This document shows positions 33,353-41,716 of a stretch of 42,570 nucleotides of DNA, one piece after another. Below the pieces are notes generated by a model, which saw only the letters and a program-made list of their open reading frames with translations, ran no database searches and had not been told where the DNA came from. The DNA comes from Desulfuromonadaceae bacterium (GTDB taxonomy: Bacteria > Desulfobacterota > Desulfuromonadia > Desulfuromonadales > SZUA-540), in the NCBI GenBank assembly GCA_003250235.1, contig QKGY01000078.1, positions 1 through 42,570 of the forward strand, given 5' to 3'. The translations under genes were made by a program, and so were the position numbers. Numbering within the stretch: the first letter of the stretch is position 1; each line of letters begins with the position of its first letter.

Positions 33353-34879
33353 TCAGGCGGCGGGGGTTTCGTAAAAGAGGACTCGCCCCTCCCCTTTTTC
33401 TTTGGCCCGATACATGGCCTCATCGGCATGGCGCAGCAACGTACCGACATTGGGGCCATGCTGGGGGAATACGGCGGCTCCGATGCTGGGTCTGGCCACG
33501 AGAATTTTCCCATCCAGGTGAATGGGGAGGGAAAGTTCGAGGGAGATCTTGTCCGCGATCGCGTTGATCGTGGATACGTCGTGAATGCCGGCGACGATCA
33601 CTACAAATTCATCTCCTGCCAGCCGGCCTACGGTGTCGGTATCCCGAACGCAATTTTTAAGTCGTTGGGCGACTTCTTTGAGCACTCGATCGCCTTTTTC
33701 GTGACCGAGAGTGTCATTGATGGCCTTGAACCCGTCCAGATCGAGAAACAGGACGCCGACCAAGGTGTCGTCCCGTTTGGCCCTGGCGAGCGCCTGACTC
33801 AGTCGGTCAAGGAGCAGCATGCGGTTGGGCAAGCCGGTGAGGGAGTCGAAGTATGCGAGTTTTTTTACTTCAAGCTCGGCCAACTTACGCTTGGTGATGT
33901 CTTTGGTGACATGGACGGCGTGAACGATCTTTCCTTGTGCATCGCGAACCGGAGAGACGGAAACCTCCAGGTAATGGATGTTGCCACGGTGATCCTGAAC
34001 CTTGTGCTCGACAACGCTGTGCTCGCCGGTTGCTAACGTGTGGGGCAGAGGACAGGGATTTTCACTGGTTCTATGGAGGGAGCCTCTTTGGCAGAGGATC
34101 TCATGGCATTTCTTGCCGAGAAGATCCACCTCCTGCTTGTCTAAATTTGCAAGCAGGACCGAGTTGGCGCCAAGGATCAGGTTGTCTTCGACATCAATGA
34201 TGGCGACGCCATCGTTCATGCTGTCAAGAACCGTTTTGGTGAATTCAAGCGATCGTTTCAGCGACTCCTCGCTGTCACGTAGGGCATTCTCAATTTCCTT
34301 TCGAACGGTGACATCCCTGAAAATCCCCCGCGAAGAAACGGCGCAGCCGTTTTCAAAACGGAAATTGCAGTTTCCCTCCACAGAAAGCGTCCGACCGTCC
34401 TTAGTCAGAAATTTAAGTTCCATGCACTCTTCCGTTTGCCCTTCCTGCATGTTTTGAAAGATGCCCAGGCAATGATCATGGCAGTCGCTGTGGATGAAGT
34501 CCGTCATGTGGAGGTGGGGGATGTCGTCTTCCTGATAGCCAAGAGCCTCGCGCCAGGCTCTATTGGTGTAAAGGATTCGGCCGTCCGCTCCGATGCACTG
34601 GATCAGATCGCTGGCGTTCTCAAACAGGTCCCGAAAGCGCTGCTCTCTTTCCTGGAGGGCCTTTAAAGATTGACGGGAGCGAAAGTACCCGTACCCGACG
34701 ATAAGGCCGAGACATATGCCTATCAGGATGGAAAAACCGAGATGTTGGGGGCGAAGGGGGGTGCTGTGGAAGAGGATTTCATGCAATAAGGTAAGCCCCA
34801 GAAAGAGTAGGCCACCCGCGAGAGCAAAACCTACATGAAAACGGGCTTTGTTGTTTTGCGATGCAGAAGAAATCGGCAT
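33353..34879 (-). CDS. Membrane PAS-PAS-GGDEF diguanylate cyclase
   Basis: This 508-residue protein makes c-di-GMP from two GTP (predicted). Order: two membrane helices (about 14-37 and 47-67), a PAS domain (about 75-195, RFRDLFENASDLIQCIGADG), a second PAS domain (about 210-330) with a cysteine-rich core (CHEILCQ ... NPCPLPHTL), then GGDEF to the end. The active-site motif reads AGDEF at 421-425 instead of GGDEF, a variant often still active. The inhibitory I-site RxxD is present as RDTD at 412-415, the expected five residues upstream. There is no EAL domain. The ATG at 34879 is preferred over a TTG two codons earlier, but no strong ribosome-binding site is visible. Confidence 0.93.
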   Translation of the reverse strand: MPISSASQNNKARFHVGFALAGGLLFLGLTLLHEILFHSTPLRPQHLGFSILIGICLGLIVGYGYFRSRQSLKALQEREQRFRDLFENASDLIQCIGADGRILYTNRAWREALGYQEDDIPHLHMTDFIHSDCHDHCLGIFQNMQEGQTEECMELKFLTKDGRTLSVEGNCNFRFENGCAVSSRGIFRDVTVRKEIENALRDSEESLKRSLEFTKTVLDSMNDGVAIIDVEDNLILGANSVLLANLDKQEVDLLGKKCHEILCQRGSLHRTSENPCPLPHTLATGEHSVVEHKVQDHRGNIHYLEVSVSPVRDAQGKIVHAVHVTKDITKRKLAELEVKKLAYFDSLTGLPNRMLLLDRLSQALARAKRDDTLVGVLFLDLDGFKAINDTLGHEKGDRVLKEVAQRLKNCVRDTDTVGRLAGDEFVVIVAGIHDVSTINAIADKISLELSLPIHLDGKILVARPSIGAAVFPQHGPNVGTLLRHADEAMYRAKEKGEGRVLFYETPAA

Positions 34880-35011
34880 AATCAAAGTTTCTAACGAGCG
34901 GGCAGATCGGAAGAAGATTTTGAGGAAGAGGTATTTCTCAGCATTTAACTCAAGATCAACCTATCATGCCATAACTCCGGCGGGAAAAGAACCCCAAAAG
35001 AGAAGGGAGTC

Positions 35012-35125
35012 ATGACTTTTACAGTACCCGAGACAAATGAGTTTGAAGAGAAAAAGGGTTGGTCAGGATCGAGAAGAGACCGGAATGGCGAGCCATCTTT
35101 CATCGTGTCGTGCCGACGGAAATAA
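35012..35125 (+). CDS. Possible small ORF in a 269-base gap
   Basis: A 37-codon ORF with AAGGGAG just upstream of its ATG lies between two minus-strand genes. The product starts MTFTVPETNEFEEKKGW and is charged, with no signal, membrane segment or known motif. The rest of the gap shows no gene. This may well be chance. Confidence 0.2.
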   Translation: MTFTVPETNEFEEKKGWSGSRRDRNGEPSFIVSCRRK

Positions 35126-35148
35126 CAGCTCTGGATTCTTGATGTTTT

Positions 35149-37083
35149 TTACCAGAAGAGGTTCCAGCTCAGCGAGGTGTCGGTGACGTCGTGGTTATAA
35201 ATGCGCTGTCGCGTGACTTCGAGGATAAGGCTGCTCGAAGCTCCCGTCACCAGTGTTTGCCCCAGTTTTATCTCGGTGCCCCGATGGCGCTCACCCAGCT
35301 CGTACCAGAGATGGCGGCCGGAAATAGAGGTCTTCCATCGGTCTTTGACATTCACTAGAGTCCCGATCGAACCGCCTCCCCCAAAAGAAAAACTGTCCCG
35401 GAATCGACCCGATACCAGGAGCTCCGTCTCCGCCATGCCATAGAAAAGGACCGTATCATTCCCGTAACAAAAACCGCCCCCAGGAGACAGTTCGTAGACG
35501 GGATGATCTTTTCCGTCATCGCCCGGGCGCTGTTTTACGCCAGTTCTGACCTTCCAGGAAATCGGTTTGAAGAAACGGGTTCTCGGGGAAAGGGAAACAA
35601 TGTCGATCAGGTTGAGGTTGTACAGCTGGAAAGAATTTCTGCCGGAGTAATAGCGCAGGACCAGGTCGGCAAAATCAATCTGAGATCCGCGAATGTATCC
35701 GGAATCGGCATCGAGAAGGTTGTGGTAGGCCGGCCGGATTTTAAACTGCTCGAACAACTCCCCCTTGCGCCAACCGGCACCAAGGCTCAGCCGGTTCGAT
35801 CCATGGCCGAAATCCGGGCGTACCGGTTCCTCCCAGTCCATGTCATCTTCCCGGGTCCCCAACAGGCTTCTCTCGCGAAGCAGCGACAGATAGCGGGTAC
35901 GATAGTCGGCCTGGGTGAGCCGCTTCTTGAAATAGCTGAATTCGACAGATTCGGTGGCCAGGTCCAGAACGCGAATCTGTCCTTCGCGCGTGAGGGGTGT
36001 TTCCGATAGCTGATCGGGATTGAGAGCCCCGTCAAGAATCGCCAGGGCCGTATTCTGCTCGGCCTCGTTCATCTGCGAGGCGATACGGGCAATACGGGTC
36101 GCTTTGGATGGGCGGTAATTGCTTGAGTCGATGAGCCCGGCCTCGCGGACGATTCTGACCGTATCGATGGGGATTACCCAAGGCCGGGTCTGATCGGTCA
36201 GGTCCAAAGAGGGCCTCGCCGCTTCAAGAAGAAACAGCAGCTGATAGGCACAGTTTTCGTCGAAGAAAAAATAATCCGAATAGATGTCGCGAAGCTCCCA
36301 GATGTGAAGAAACATCCGCCGGGTTTCCTCGGCACTGAGATTGAGAGGATATTCCCACACGTCGCGACGTTCGAGATCGGCATATTCCCGGAGCTTCTGA
36401 TAATACGGGAGGATCGAGAAATACCCTCGGTAGAGCCCGAAAATGCCCTTGACGGCATAGGCAAACCCGTTGGTTTCGTCGGTGAAGGCCGAGTAGTTGA
36501 CCGCGTAGGAGAGGAGCTTGCTTTTGTAAGGCCCTTCGATGTTGATCAGGGTATGGCCGAACATGGAGGCGGGACTGTTATTATGCGTGCCGGGAAAGAT
36601 CAGAACGGCAGAACGCGGATCGACCTCTTTCAGGGCCTGCTGAAATTCGCTGCAGGAGGCACCGATGTCATCTCCGGCAAAGTCGAGCTGCTTGGTCAAC
36701 CACTCGTATCGGGCCGGAAACCGGCACCGGGCCGATTGGTCACCGGTCTGCGGTGAGTCGAAAAACGCTTTGAGGGTAGCTTCGAGTTCCGCCTCCGGAT
36801 CGTGCTTTCCGTTCTCGGCCAGAAAGAATTTCGGGTCGTCGATCAGACTGACAAGGCCATGGAAGGTGTTTTTATAGTGAAGCAGCGTGTGCCAGTAGCG
36901 GTCGGATTGAAGATCCAACGCCTGAGCGCGCTCGATGAGCTCCTGTGCTGTGGAAGGGCTACTGGCGTGAGCGGGAAAAGCGAGCAGCAATATCCACAGG
37001 AAAACAGCGAGGCCCGGGAAAAATTTCTCCCCGGGCCTGCGGATCACCTGAGTGTTTCGTATGCGGGTAAAGAACAGACGCAT
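35149..37083 (-). CDS. DUF4105 (Lnb N-terminal-like) envelope protein with C-terminal beta-barrel
   Basis: This 644-residue protein has a signal peptide (about 22-41), an alpha-helical N-terminal part, and a DUF4105 domain at about 150-300. The domain has two conserved-looking residues that could form a Cys-His pair: His177 in MFGHTLINIEG and Cys278 in FDENCAYQLLFLLE. The last roughly 220 residues alternate polar and aromatic residues in strand-like blocks and end with SWNLFW, an aromatic C-terminus typical of outer-membrane beta-barrels. From memory, Pfam now links DUF4105 to Lnb, a lipoprotein N-acyltransferase of Bacteroides; whether this barrel form has that activity is unknown. Its ATG overlaps the DUF3015 stop as TAATG. 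Confidence 0.86.
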   Translation of the reverse strand: MRLFFTRIRNTQVIRRPGEKFFPGLAVFLWILLLAFPAHASSPSTAQELIERAQALDLQSDRYWHTLLHYKNTFHGLVSLIDDPKFFLAENGKHDPEAELEATLKAFFDSPQTGDQSARCRFPARYEWLTKQLDFAGDDIGASCSEFQQALKEVDPRSAVLIFPGTHNNSPASMFGHTLINIEGPYKSKLLSYAVNYSAFTDETNGFAYAVKGIFGLYRGYFSILPYYQKLREYADLERRDVWEYPLNLSAEETRRMFLHIWELRDIYSDYFFFDENCAYQLLFLLEAARPSLDLTDQTRPWVIPIDTVRIVREAGLIDSSNYRPSKATRIARIASQMNEAEQNTALAILDGALNPDQLSETPLTREGQIRVLDLATESVEFSYFKKRLTQADYRTRYLSLLRERSLLGTREDDMDWEEPVRPDFGHGSNRLSLGAGWRKGELFEQFKIRPAYHNLLDADSGYIRGSQIDFADLVLRYYSGRNSFQLYNLNLIDIVSLSPRTRFFKPISWKVRTGVKQRPGDDGKDHPVYELSPGGGFCYGNDTVLFYGMAETELLVSGRFRDSFSFGGGGSIGTLVNVKDRWKTSISGRHLWYELGERHRGTEIKLGQTLVTGASSSLILEVTRQRIYNHDVTDTSLSWNLFW

Positions 37084-37550
37084 TAACCGACAATGGTGAT
37101 GATACGGTCGATTACCTCGGCGCTGCTGTCCTCACCGTTGATAAAAATGTTGTTGAAATTGTTCTGAAGGCGGCTGAAGGCCTCACCGCGGTCGGCAGCG
37201 GGAATTTCGAGAAGCTCGGCAAGGGTTTCCAGGGTTTCGCCATTGCCGGCAGCGATGTCACGGGCCAGCAGGTCGAGGTTATCGCGGGTGAAAGCCAGAG
37301 CGCGATCGTTTTTGATGATGTTGGCCGGCTGCTCGCAGCCCAGGGTCCCAGAGGTGATGCCAAAAGTCTGGTTGCCGAAAGTGCCGTTGGTGGTTGCCTG
37401 AAGGGACTGGGAGATAACCGAACCGTCCGCTTTCCCTTCCCACAGAATGGTGCCGAGGCCGCAGCCGCAGTTTTTGTCAGCCTGTCCGGCAAAAGCGGCC
37501 CCAGCCGTTAGAACCAGTACAGCCAAAGAAACGACGAGAGTTCTTTTCAT
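37083..37550 (-). CDS. DUF3015 periplasmic protein
   Basis: This 155-residue protein has a cleavable signal peptide (MKRTLVVSLAVLVLTAGAAFA). The mature start NCGCGLGTILWEGK and the block TNGTFGNQTFGITSGTLGC are the DUF3015 signature; three cysteines lie in the mature protein (two in CGC and one in LGC). The C-terminal half is helical and acidic. The function is unknown. It overlaps DUF4105 by one base (TAATG), so the two are translationally coupled; these domains are neighbours in other proteobacteria too (from memory). The ATG at 37550 lies 10 bases after AGGAGG; a 14-residue upstream extension is rejected. Confidence 0.87.
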   Translation of the reverse strand: MKRTLVVSLAVLVLTAGAAFAGQADKNCGCGLGTILWEGKADGSVISQSLQATTNGTFGNQTFGITSGTLGCEQPANIIKNDRALAFTRDNLDLLARDIAAGNGETLETLAELLEIPAADRGEAFSRLQNNFNNIFINGEDSSAEVIDRIITIVG

Positions 37551-37603
37551 GGTGTTGTATCCTCCTTGTAGTGAACCGGTTATAAACCACACACGAGATA
37601 AAA

Positions 37604-37632
37604 TATTTAAATGGTTATATCGCTATTGTCAA
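37604..37632 (-). promoter_or_regulatory. Promoter of the DUF3015-DUF4105 operon
   Basis: On the minus strand a perfect TTGACA (37627-37632) is followed after 17 bases by TAAATA (37604-37609), 53 bases before the DUF3015 start. The -10 match is only moderate. Confidence 0.5.
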
Positions 37633-37792
37633 GAGCTCAGACAGGTCGATGCCAAGGGCGAAGCTTCGGGGGACGGGGGTAACGTTGTTGCGGATACCGT
37701 ACCGGACGGCACGGTTATGCAGTCGTTAACTTGGCGGAATGGACCGCCGAGGCAAATTTTAAACGTAGTCAATTGTCGTGATTTGAGCAAAG

Positions 37793-37825
37793 AAAAAGGG
37801 CTTGCGATTTTTATCGCAAGCCCTT
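37793..37825 (-). terminator. Intrinsic terminator of tRNA-Phe
   Basis: A perfect 12-bp stem (37796-37807 with 37814-37825) with a 6-base loop is followed on the minus strand by a T-run. It lies 8 bases after the tRNA 3' end. Confidence 0.83.
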
Positions 37826-37833
37826 GATTTCTC

Positions 37834-37909
<76 letters not shown>

Positions 37910-37922
37910 GCGGTGAAGCCCG

Positions 37923-37951
37923 TTTATAGCCAAATCGCAGATGTCTGTCAA
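37923..37951 (-). promoter_or_regulatory. Promoter of tRNA-Phe
   Basis: On the minus strand TTGACA (37946-37951), a 17-base spacer and TATAAA (37923-37928) stand 13 bases before the mature tRNA 5' end. This is a near-consensus promoter followed by a GC-rich discriminator, as usual for stable RNA genes. Confidence 0.83.
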
Positions 37952-37996
37952 GTAAAATTATTACGGTGACTCATGGGTGTGAGTCCGGGAGCCGGG

Positions 37997-38024
37997 TTGC
38001 ACCTCGGAAAGTTTGTGATATAAA
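37997..38024 (+). promoter_or_regulatory. Promoter of the trehalose-related operon
   Basis: TTGCAC (37997-38002), 16 bases, then TATAAA (38019-38024), 50 bases before the DUF5752 start. It is divergent from the tRNA-Phe promoter. Confidence 0.52.
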
Positions 38025-38074
38025 TAAAAACCCCTTTAAGTTCAAATAGATAACTTCAAAGACGGGAGGTTGGA

Positions 38075-38761
38075 ATGATTGCCGCTTCGAATTTGGCGTC
38101 CCCGACAAGCCCCTTTGCTCTCAAGGATTGTGCGCTGATCACCTTGGCAACGGGCACCAAGGCCCAGAATCTGAGGGAGTTTGCCGAAGGACTGCAAAAC
38201 GCTTCTCTGGACAGCTTTATCCACCATTTCTGGGGACGCCTTCTGACGCCCACGTTTGACGAACCCGAATACAATAACGACTTTGCCTCCTGGGCCTATC
38301 ATGGCCTCCATGACAAGCCGCTTGCAGAACGTTTGAGCATGGTCATCCCAACGGATTACCCTGATTTGGAGGCGTTGAGGCAGGAGGTCGTGGATGTGGT
38401 CGAGCAGCGACTGGATGAGAGTGAACTGGTCCCCTGGGCGAAGGCGGACCAGCAGTTTTATTTCCTGCGCTCGCATATCGTGATTTTCGATACCGGCAGG
38501 CGGTTTACGGACCCCGAGGAACTTCTCCCGGTATTCCCCACCCTGTCAACGGGCAGCATCTACTATCATTTCATCGATGCCCAGGGACGTACGGAAAATC
38601 GCTGTAATGATTTCACCGTTTGGCTCAGTGGGCTCGGTGAGTGCTATCGCGAGCTGGGACAAAAGCTGTGCTGCGTGGATCCCTATTTTTCATCCCTCAA
38701 GGAACTGAGGAAGATCGTTACGGCGATATTCAGGGATTGCTTCGATGGGGAGAAACGCTGA
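38075..38761 (+). CDS. DUF5752-type protein linked to trehalose synthesis
   Basis: This 228-residue soluble protein has no signal or membrane segment. I assign it to DUF5752 from overall resemblance (the FHHFWGRLLTPTFDEPEYNN-like block, FASWAYHGLHDKPLAERL, and SIYYHFIDAQGRTENR), not from a catalytic motif. The function is unknown. Its stop overlaps the glycosyltransferase start as TGATG, so the two are translationally coupled, and OtsA follows, which suggests a role in regulating or assisting disaccharide synthesis. The ATG follows GGGAGG. Such DUF5752-glycosyltransferase pairs are seen in other Desulfuromonas/Geobacter relatives (from memory). Confidence 0.75.
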   Translation: MIAASNLASPTSPFALKDCALITLATGTKAQNLREFAEGLQNASLDSFIHHFWGRLLTPTFDEPEYNNDFASWAYHGLHDKPLAERLSMVIPTDYPDLEALRQEVVDVVEQRLDESELVPWAKADQQFYFLRSHIVIFDTGRRFTDPEELLPVFPTLSTGSIYYHFIDAQGRTENRCNDFTVWLSGLGECYRELGQKLCCVDPYFSSLKELRKIVTAIFRDCFDGEKR

Positions 38762-40026
38762 TGGCAAAGGCTACGAACAAAACGGTGAAAGGGATTATCG
38801 AGGAATACAAGGCTGTGGTCGGTGACGAGGTGATCAGTCATCTGCAACAGCTTTCCAAACCGCTGAGAGGGGCTCGGGTGGTTCATGTCAATTCCACTCG
38901 GGAGGGGGGCGGGGTTGCCGAAATCCTGCACAAGCTTATCCCCTTGAAACAGGCGCTGGGTATAAATGCGACCTGGGAGGTGATCACGGGAGAGTCCCGT
39001 TTTTACCAGTGTACCAAGGGGTTTCATAATGCCTTGCAGGGCGTTCCGCAAAGTATCCCCGATGGGCTGCTCAGAGCGTACGAGGAAACCAACCAACGAA
39101 ACGCCGAGGACCTTAGGCAGAAGCTGGTGGATGCGGATGTGGTCTTTATTCATGATCCTCAGCCGGCGCCCCTTCTCGCCCAGATGCCGGAACGAAAAGG
39201 GAGGTGGGTGTGGCGATGCCACATTGATGCCAGTCATCCGTACCGACCGGTGTGGAAGTACCTGAAACAATGGGTCACTCCGTATGATGCCAGCATCTTT
39301 TCTCTGCCGGAATTTGCGCAAAAACTCCCTCACCCTCAATACATCATTGCGCCGAGCATCGATCCTCTGAGCGACAAGAATCGCGATCTCCCGGAGCGGG
39401 AGATCCAGTCCGTCTGTCAGGAGTTCGGTCTCAACCCCGAGGTGCCTATCGTTCTGCAGGTTTCCCGGTATGATCGTTTCAAAGATCCGCTTGGGGTCAT
39501 CGAGGCTTACAAACTGGCCAGCAAGCTGACCCCTCTTCAGCTTGTTCTGGCCGGAGGGGGCGCAAGCGACGATCCCGAAGGAGAAGCGGTCTTAAGAGAG
39601 GTTCGCCAGGCGGCGAACGGGGACCCCAATATTCACGTGCTGCTTCTGCCGGCCGATGCTCATCGGACCATCAATGCCCTGCAGCGAACGGCGGATATCG
39701 TGATGCAGAAGTCGATCAAGGAAGGTTTCGGACTGACCGTATCCGAAGGGATGTGGAAAGGAAAGCCGGTGATCGGCGGAGACACCGGCGGCATCCGGCT
39801 GCAGGTGATCAACCACTACACCGGATTTCTGGTTCACACCCCGGAAGGAGCGGCCCTGCGAATCCGTTACTTGCTGCATCGCCGGGACGTTCTGGAAGAA
39901 ATCGGGGCCCGGGCCAGGCGGTTTGTCAAAGAGAACTACCTGATCACCCGTCACCTCAGAGAGTACCTGACCCTGATGAACAGCCTTCTTTCCGGCAGTC
40001 AGGAACGCATTGAGGTCGGTAGCTGA
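38761..40026 (+). CDS. GT4 glycosyltransferase, trehalose synthase TreT-like
   Basis: This 421-residue GT-B glycosyltransferase is of family GT4. The opening VVHVNSTREGGGVAEILHKL and VFIHDPQPAPLLAQM match TreT-type trehalose glycosyltransferring synthases, which join a nucleotide-glucose to glucose in one reversible step. The C-terminal donor domain shows LQVSRYDRFKDPLGVI and the E-x7-E motif EGFGLTVSE, followed by GGDTGGIRLQV. The ATG overlaps the DUF5752 stop. An extended frame upstream (to 38641) lies inside DUF5752 and is rejected. A related hexosyltransferase activity (for example on glycerate) cannot be excluded. Probably part of compatible-solute synthesis together with OtsA. Confidence 0.86.
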   Translation: MAKATNKTVKGIIEEYKAVVGDEVISHLQQLSKPLRGARVVHVNSTREGGGVAEILHKLIPLKQALGINATWEVITGESRFYQCTKGFHNALQGVPQSIPDGLLRAYEETNQRNAEDLRQKLVDADVVFIHDPQPAPLLAQMPERKGRWVWRCHIDASHPYRPVWKYLKQWVTPYDASIFSLPEFAQKLPHPQYIIAPSIDPLSDKNRDLPEREIQSVCQEFGLNPEVPIVLQVSRYDRFKDPLGVIEAYKLASKLTPLQLVLAGGGASDDPEGEAVLREVRQAANGDPNIHVLLLPADAHRTINALQRTADIVMQKSIKEGFGLTVSEGMWKGKPVIGGDTGGIRLQVINHYTGFLVHTPEGAALRIRYLLHRRDVLEEIGARARRFVKENYLITRHLREYLTLMNSLLSGSQERIEVGS

Positions 40027-40108
40027 TCGCCGTGGTATTTTTGTCCGCAAGCGTCCGAAAGTGGCGAGGGGCAGGTTGCGTGCGCTCAGGTAAGGACAAG
40101 GGGGAAAG

Positions 40109-41566
40109 ATGAATACGCTTTCGAGTCGCCTGATCGTTGTTTCCAACCGACTTCCCATCGTTGTCTCCTCGACAGAGGAGGGCTGGAAGATTTCCCCCGG
40201 GTCCGGGGGGCTGGTGACGGCCCTGGCTCCAGTCATGAAGCAAAACAGAGGTCTTTGGATCGGCTGGCCCGGATGTGGCGACGAGGCGCCTTTGCAGGAG
40301 CTTTTTGCCCGGTTCGGACAAGAGGAGGGATATCGTCTGCATCCGGTTCCCCTGACCGAAGAAGAGGTGGAACGTTATTATTGGGGATTTTCCAACGAAA
40401 CCCTTTGGCCGCTCTTCCACGATCTTCTCGGCAACTGCAACTTCAGTCTGGATAACTGGAAAACCTATGTGCAGGTCAACGAACGCTTTGCACAGGCGAT
40501 CATCGAAGTCTGCGAGCCTGCAGACATCCTCTGGGTCCATGACTACCAGCTGACCCTTGTGGGATCCTGCCTGAGAGCGCACGGGGTGACCCAGACCGTG
40601 GGGTATTTTCACCATATCCCCTTCCCTTCCCTCGATCTTTTCAGGCGTCTTCCCTGGGGACGGGAGTTGATCCGCGGCCTGATGGAATACGATCTGCTGG
40701 GTTTTCAGACCCTGCAGGACCGACGTAATTTTATCCACTGTGTCATCAGCCTTGTCCCGGATACCGAGGTGGTGCGCCGGCACCGGCGCCATACGACGCT
40801 GCGGTACGGAGCGAGAGAGGTTCGCATCGGTCATTATCCGATCAGCATCGATTTCAATGAGTTCAACGACGCTGCGGCCTCGAAGGAGGTGGAGGAGGCT
40901 GCCTGGTTTCTGCATGAGAACCTTCAGGAGCGCCAGTTGCTCCTCGGCATTGACAGGCTCGACTATACCAAGGGAATTCCTGAACGTTTGCTGGCCTACG
41001 AACGGGCCCTGGAGAAGTATCCGGAGTTGAAGCAAAAAATATCCCTTCTTCAGGTCGTGGTTCCCAGTCGTACTATGGTGCCGGACTATCGGGACCTCAA
41101 AGGGCAGTTGGACCAGTTGACGGGGCGCATCAATGCCAGGTTTTCCGAATATGGATGGATTCCGGTCCATTATGTCTACCGAAGCCTGGATAGAGTTCAG
41201 CTGCTTGCCCATTACCGGGCTTCGGAGATTGCTTTCATAACGCCCCTGCGTGATGGGATGAATCTGGTGGCCAAAGAGTATTGCGCCAGTTCGATCAACA
41301 ACAATGGCGTCCTGATACTGAGCGAATTTGCCGGAGCAGCCGATCAGATGGGCAAACAGGCTCTGTTGGTGAATCCCTACGATATCGAGGGTACTGCGGA
41401 CGCGATTTACCGCGCATTCACCATGTCGCCGTCGGAACGGCATCGGCGCATGTGGGCCTTAAGGGCGGATATCCGTCGTAACGACGTGCATCGCTGGGTC
41501 AGTCGGTTTGTGGAAACCCTGCAGCGAAGCCGCAAAAAATCCGAAAATAGCGCTTCAAAAAACTAA
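40109..41566 (+). CDS. otsA: Trehalose-6-phosphate synthase (GT20)
   Basis: OtsA makes trehalose 6-phosphate from UDP-glucose and glucose 6-phosphate. The 485-residue protein keeps the residues known from E. coli OtsA: Arg14 in SNRLPIVV, the GSGGLVTAL loop, WIGWPG, the tyrosine and tryptophan of RYYWGFSNETLWPLFH, VHDYQL, GYFHHIPFPS, Arg283 and Lys288 in DRLDYTKG, and Asp382 and Glu390 in DGMNLVAKEY. ATG with AGGGGGA upstream, 82 bases after the glycosyltransferase. No trehalose-phosphate phosphatase (OtsB) gene is in the window. A glucosylglycerol-phosphate synthase, a GT20 relative, is an alternative that sequence alone cannot exclude. Confidence 0.92.
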   Translation: MNTLSSRLIVVSNRLPIVVSSTEEGWKISPGSGGLVTALAPVMKQNRGLWIGWPGCGDEAPLQELFARFGQEEGYRLHPVPLTEEEVERYYWGFSNETLWPLFHDLLGNCNFSLDNWKTYVQVNERFAQAIIEVCEPADILWVHDYQLTLVGSCLRAHGVTQTVGYFHHIPFPSLDLFRRLPWGRELIRGLMEYDLLGFQTLQDRRNFIHCVISLVPDTEVVRRHRRHTTLRYGAREVRIGHYPISIDFNEFNDAAASKEVEEAAWFLHENLQERQLLLGIDRLDYTKGIPERLLAYERALEKYPELKQKISLLQVVVPSRTMVPDYRDLKGQLDQLTGRINARFSEYGWIPVHYVYRSLDRVQLLAHYRASEIAFITPLRDGMNLVAKEYCASSINNNGVLILSEFAGAADQMGKQALLVNPYDIEGTADAIYRAFTMSPSERHRRMWALRADIRRNDVHRWVSRFVETLQRSRKKSENSASKN

Positions 41567-41623
41567 AGCTTGCGAAAGTGAAAAAATACTGATAAAGATT
41601 GAGGCCAGTTTTTGGAGATTCAC

Positions 41624-41716
41624 ATGACCGCTTTCTACGCATTCTTTAGCAGCTTTTACTTTTGGTACGGCTTTTATTTTAGGCCGTCTGCCCAAGGTAG
41701 AGGTTTGCTGGCGTAA
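41624..41716 (+). CDS. Aromatic-rich leader peptide of the DAHP synthase gene
   Basis: A 30-codon ORF in the 314-base gap between otsA and aroF. Residues 4-19 include seven Phe, four Tyr and one Trp (FYAFFSSFYFWYGFYF), and the last eleven residues contain none. GGAG lies six bases before the ATG. Stop TAA at 41714. Such clusters of the regulatory amino acid mark leader peptides of attenuators (as in pheA of enteric bacteria), where a ribosome stalling for lack of charged tRNA changes the fold of the RNA. The neighbouring gene makes the first committed enzyme of Phe/Tyr/Trp synthesis, and a terminator stands between the two. A weak promoter candidate (TTGCGA at 41570, TAAAGA at 41593, 17-base spacer) lies upstream. 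The peptide itself is probably not functional as a protein. Confidence 0.86.
   Translation: MTAFYAFFSSFYFWYGFYFRPSAQGRGLLA

Noticed and set aside
39956..41443. A 495-codon open frame on the minus strand opposite otsA
   Set aside because: Antisense shadow; OtsA on the plus strand keeps every catalytic residue.
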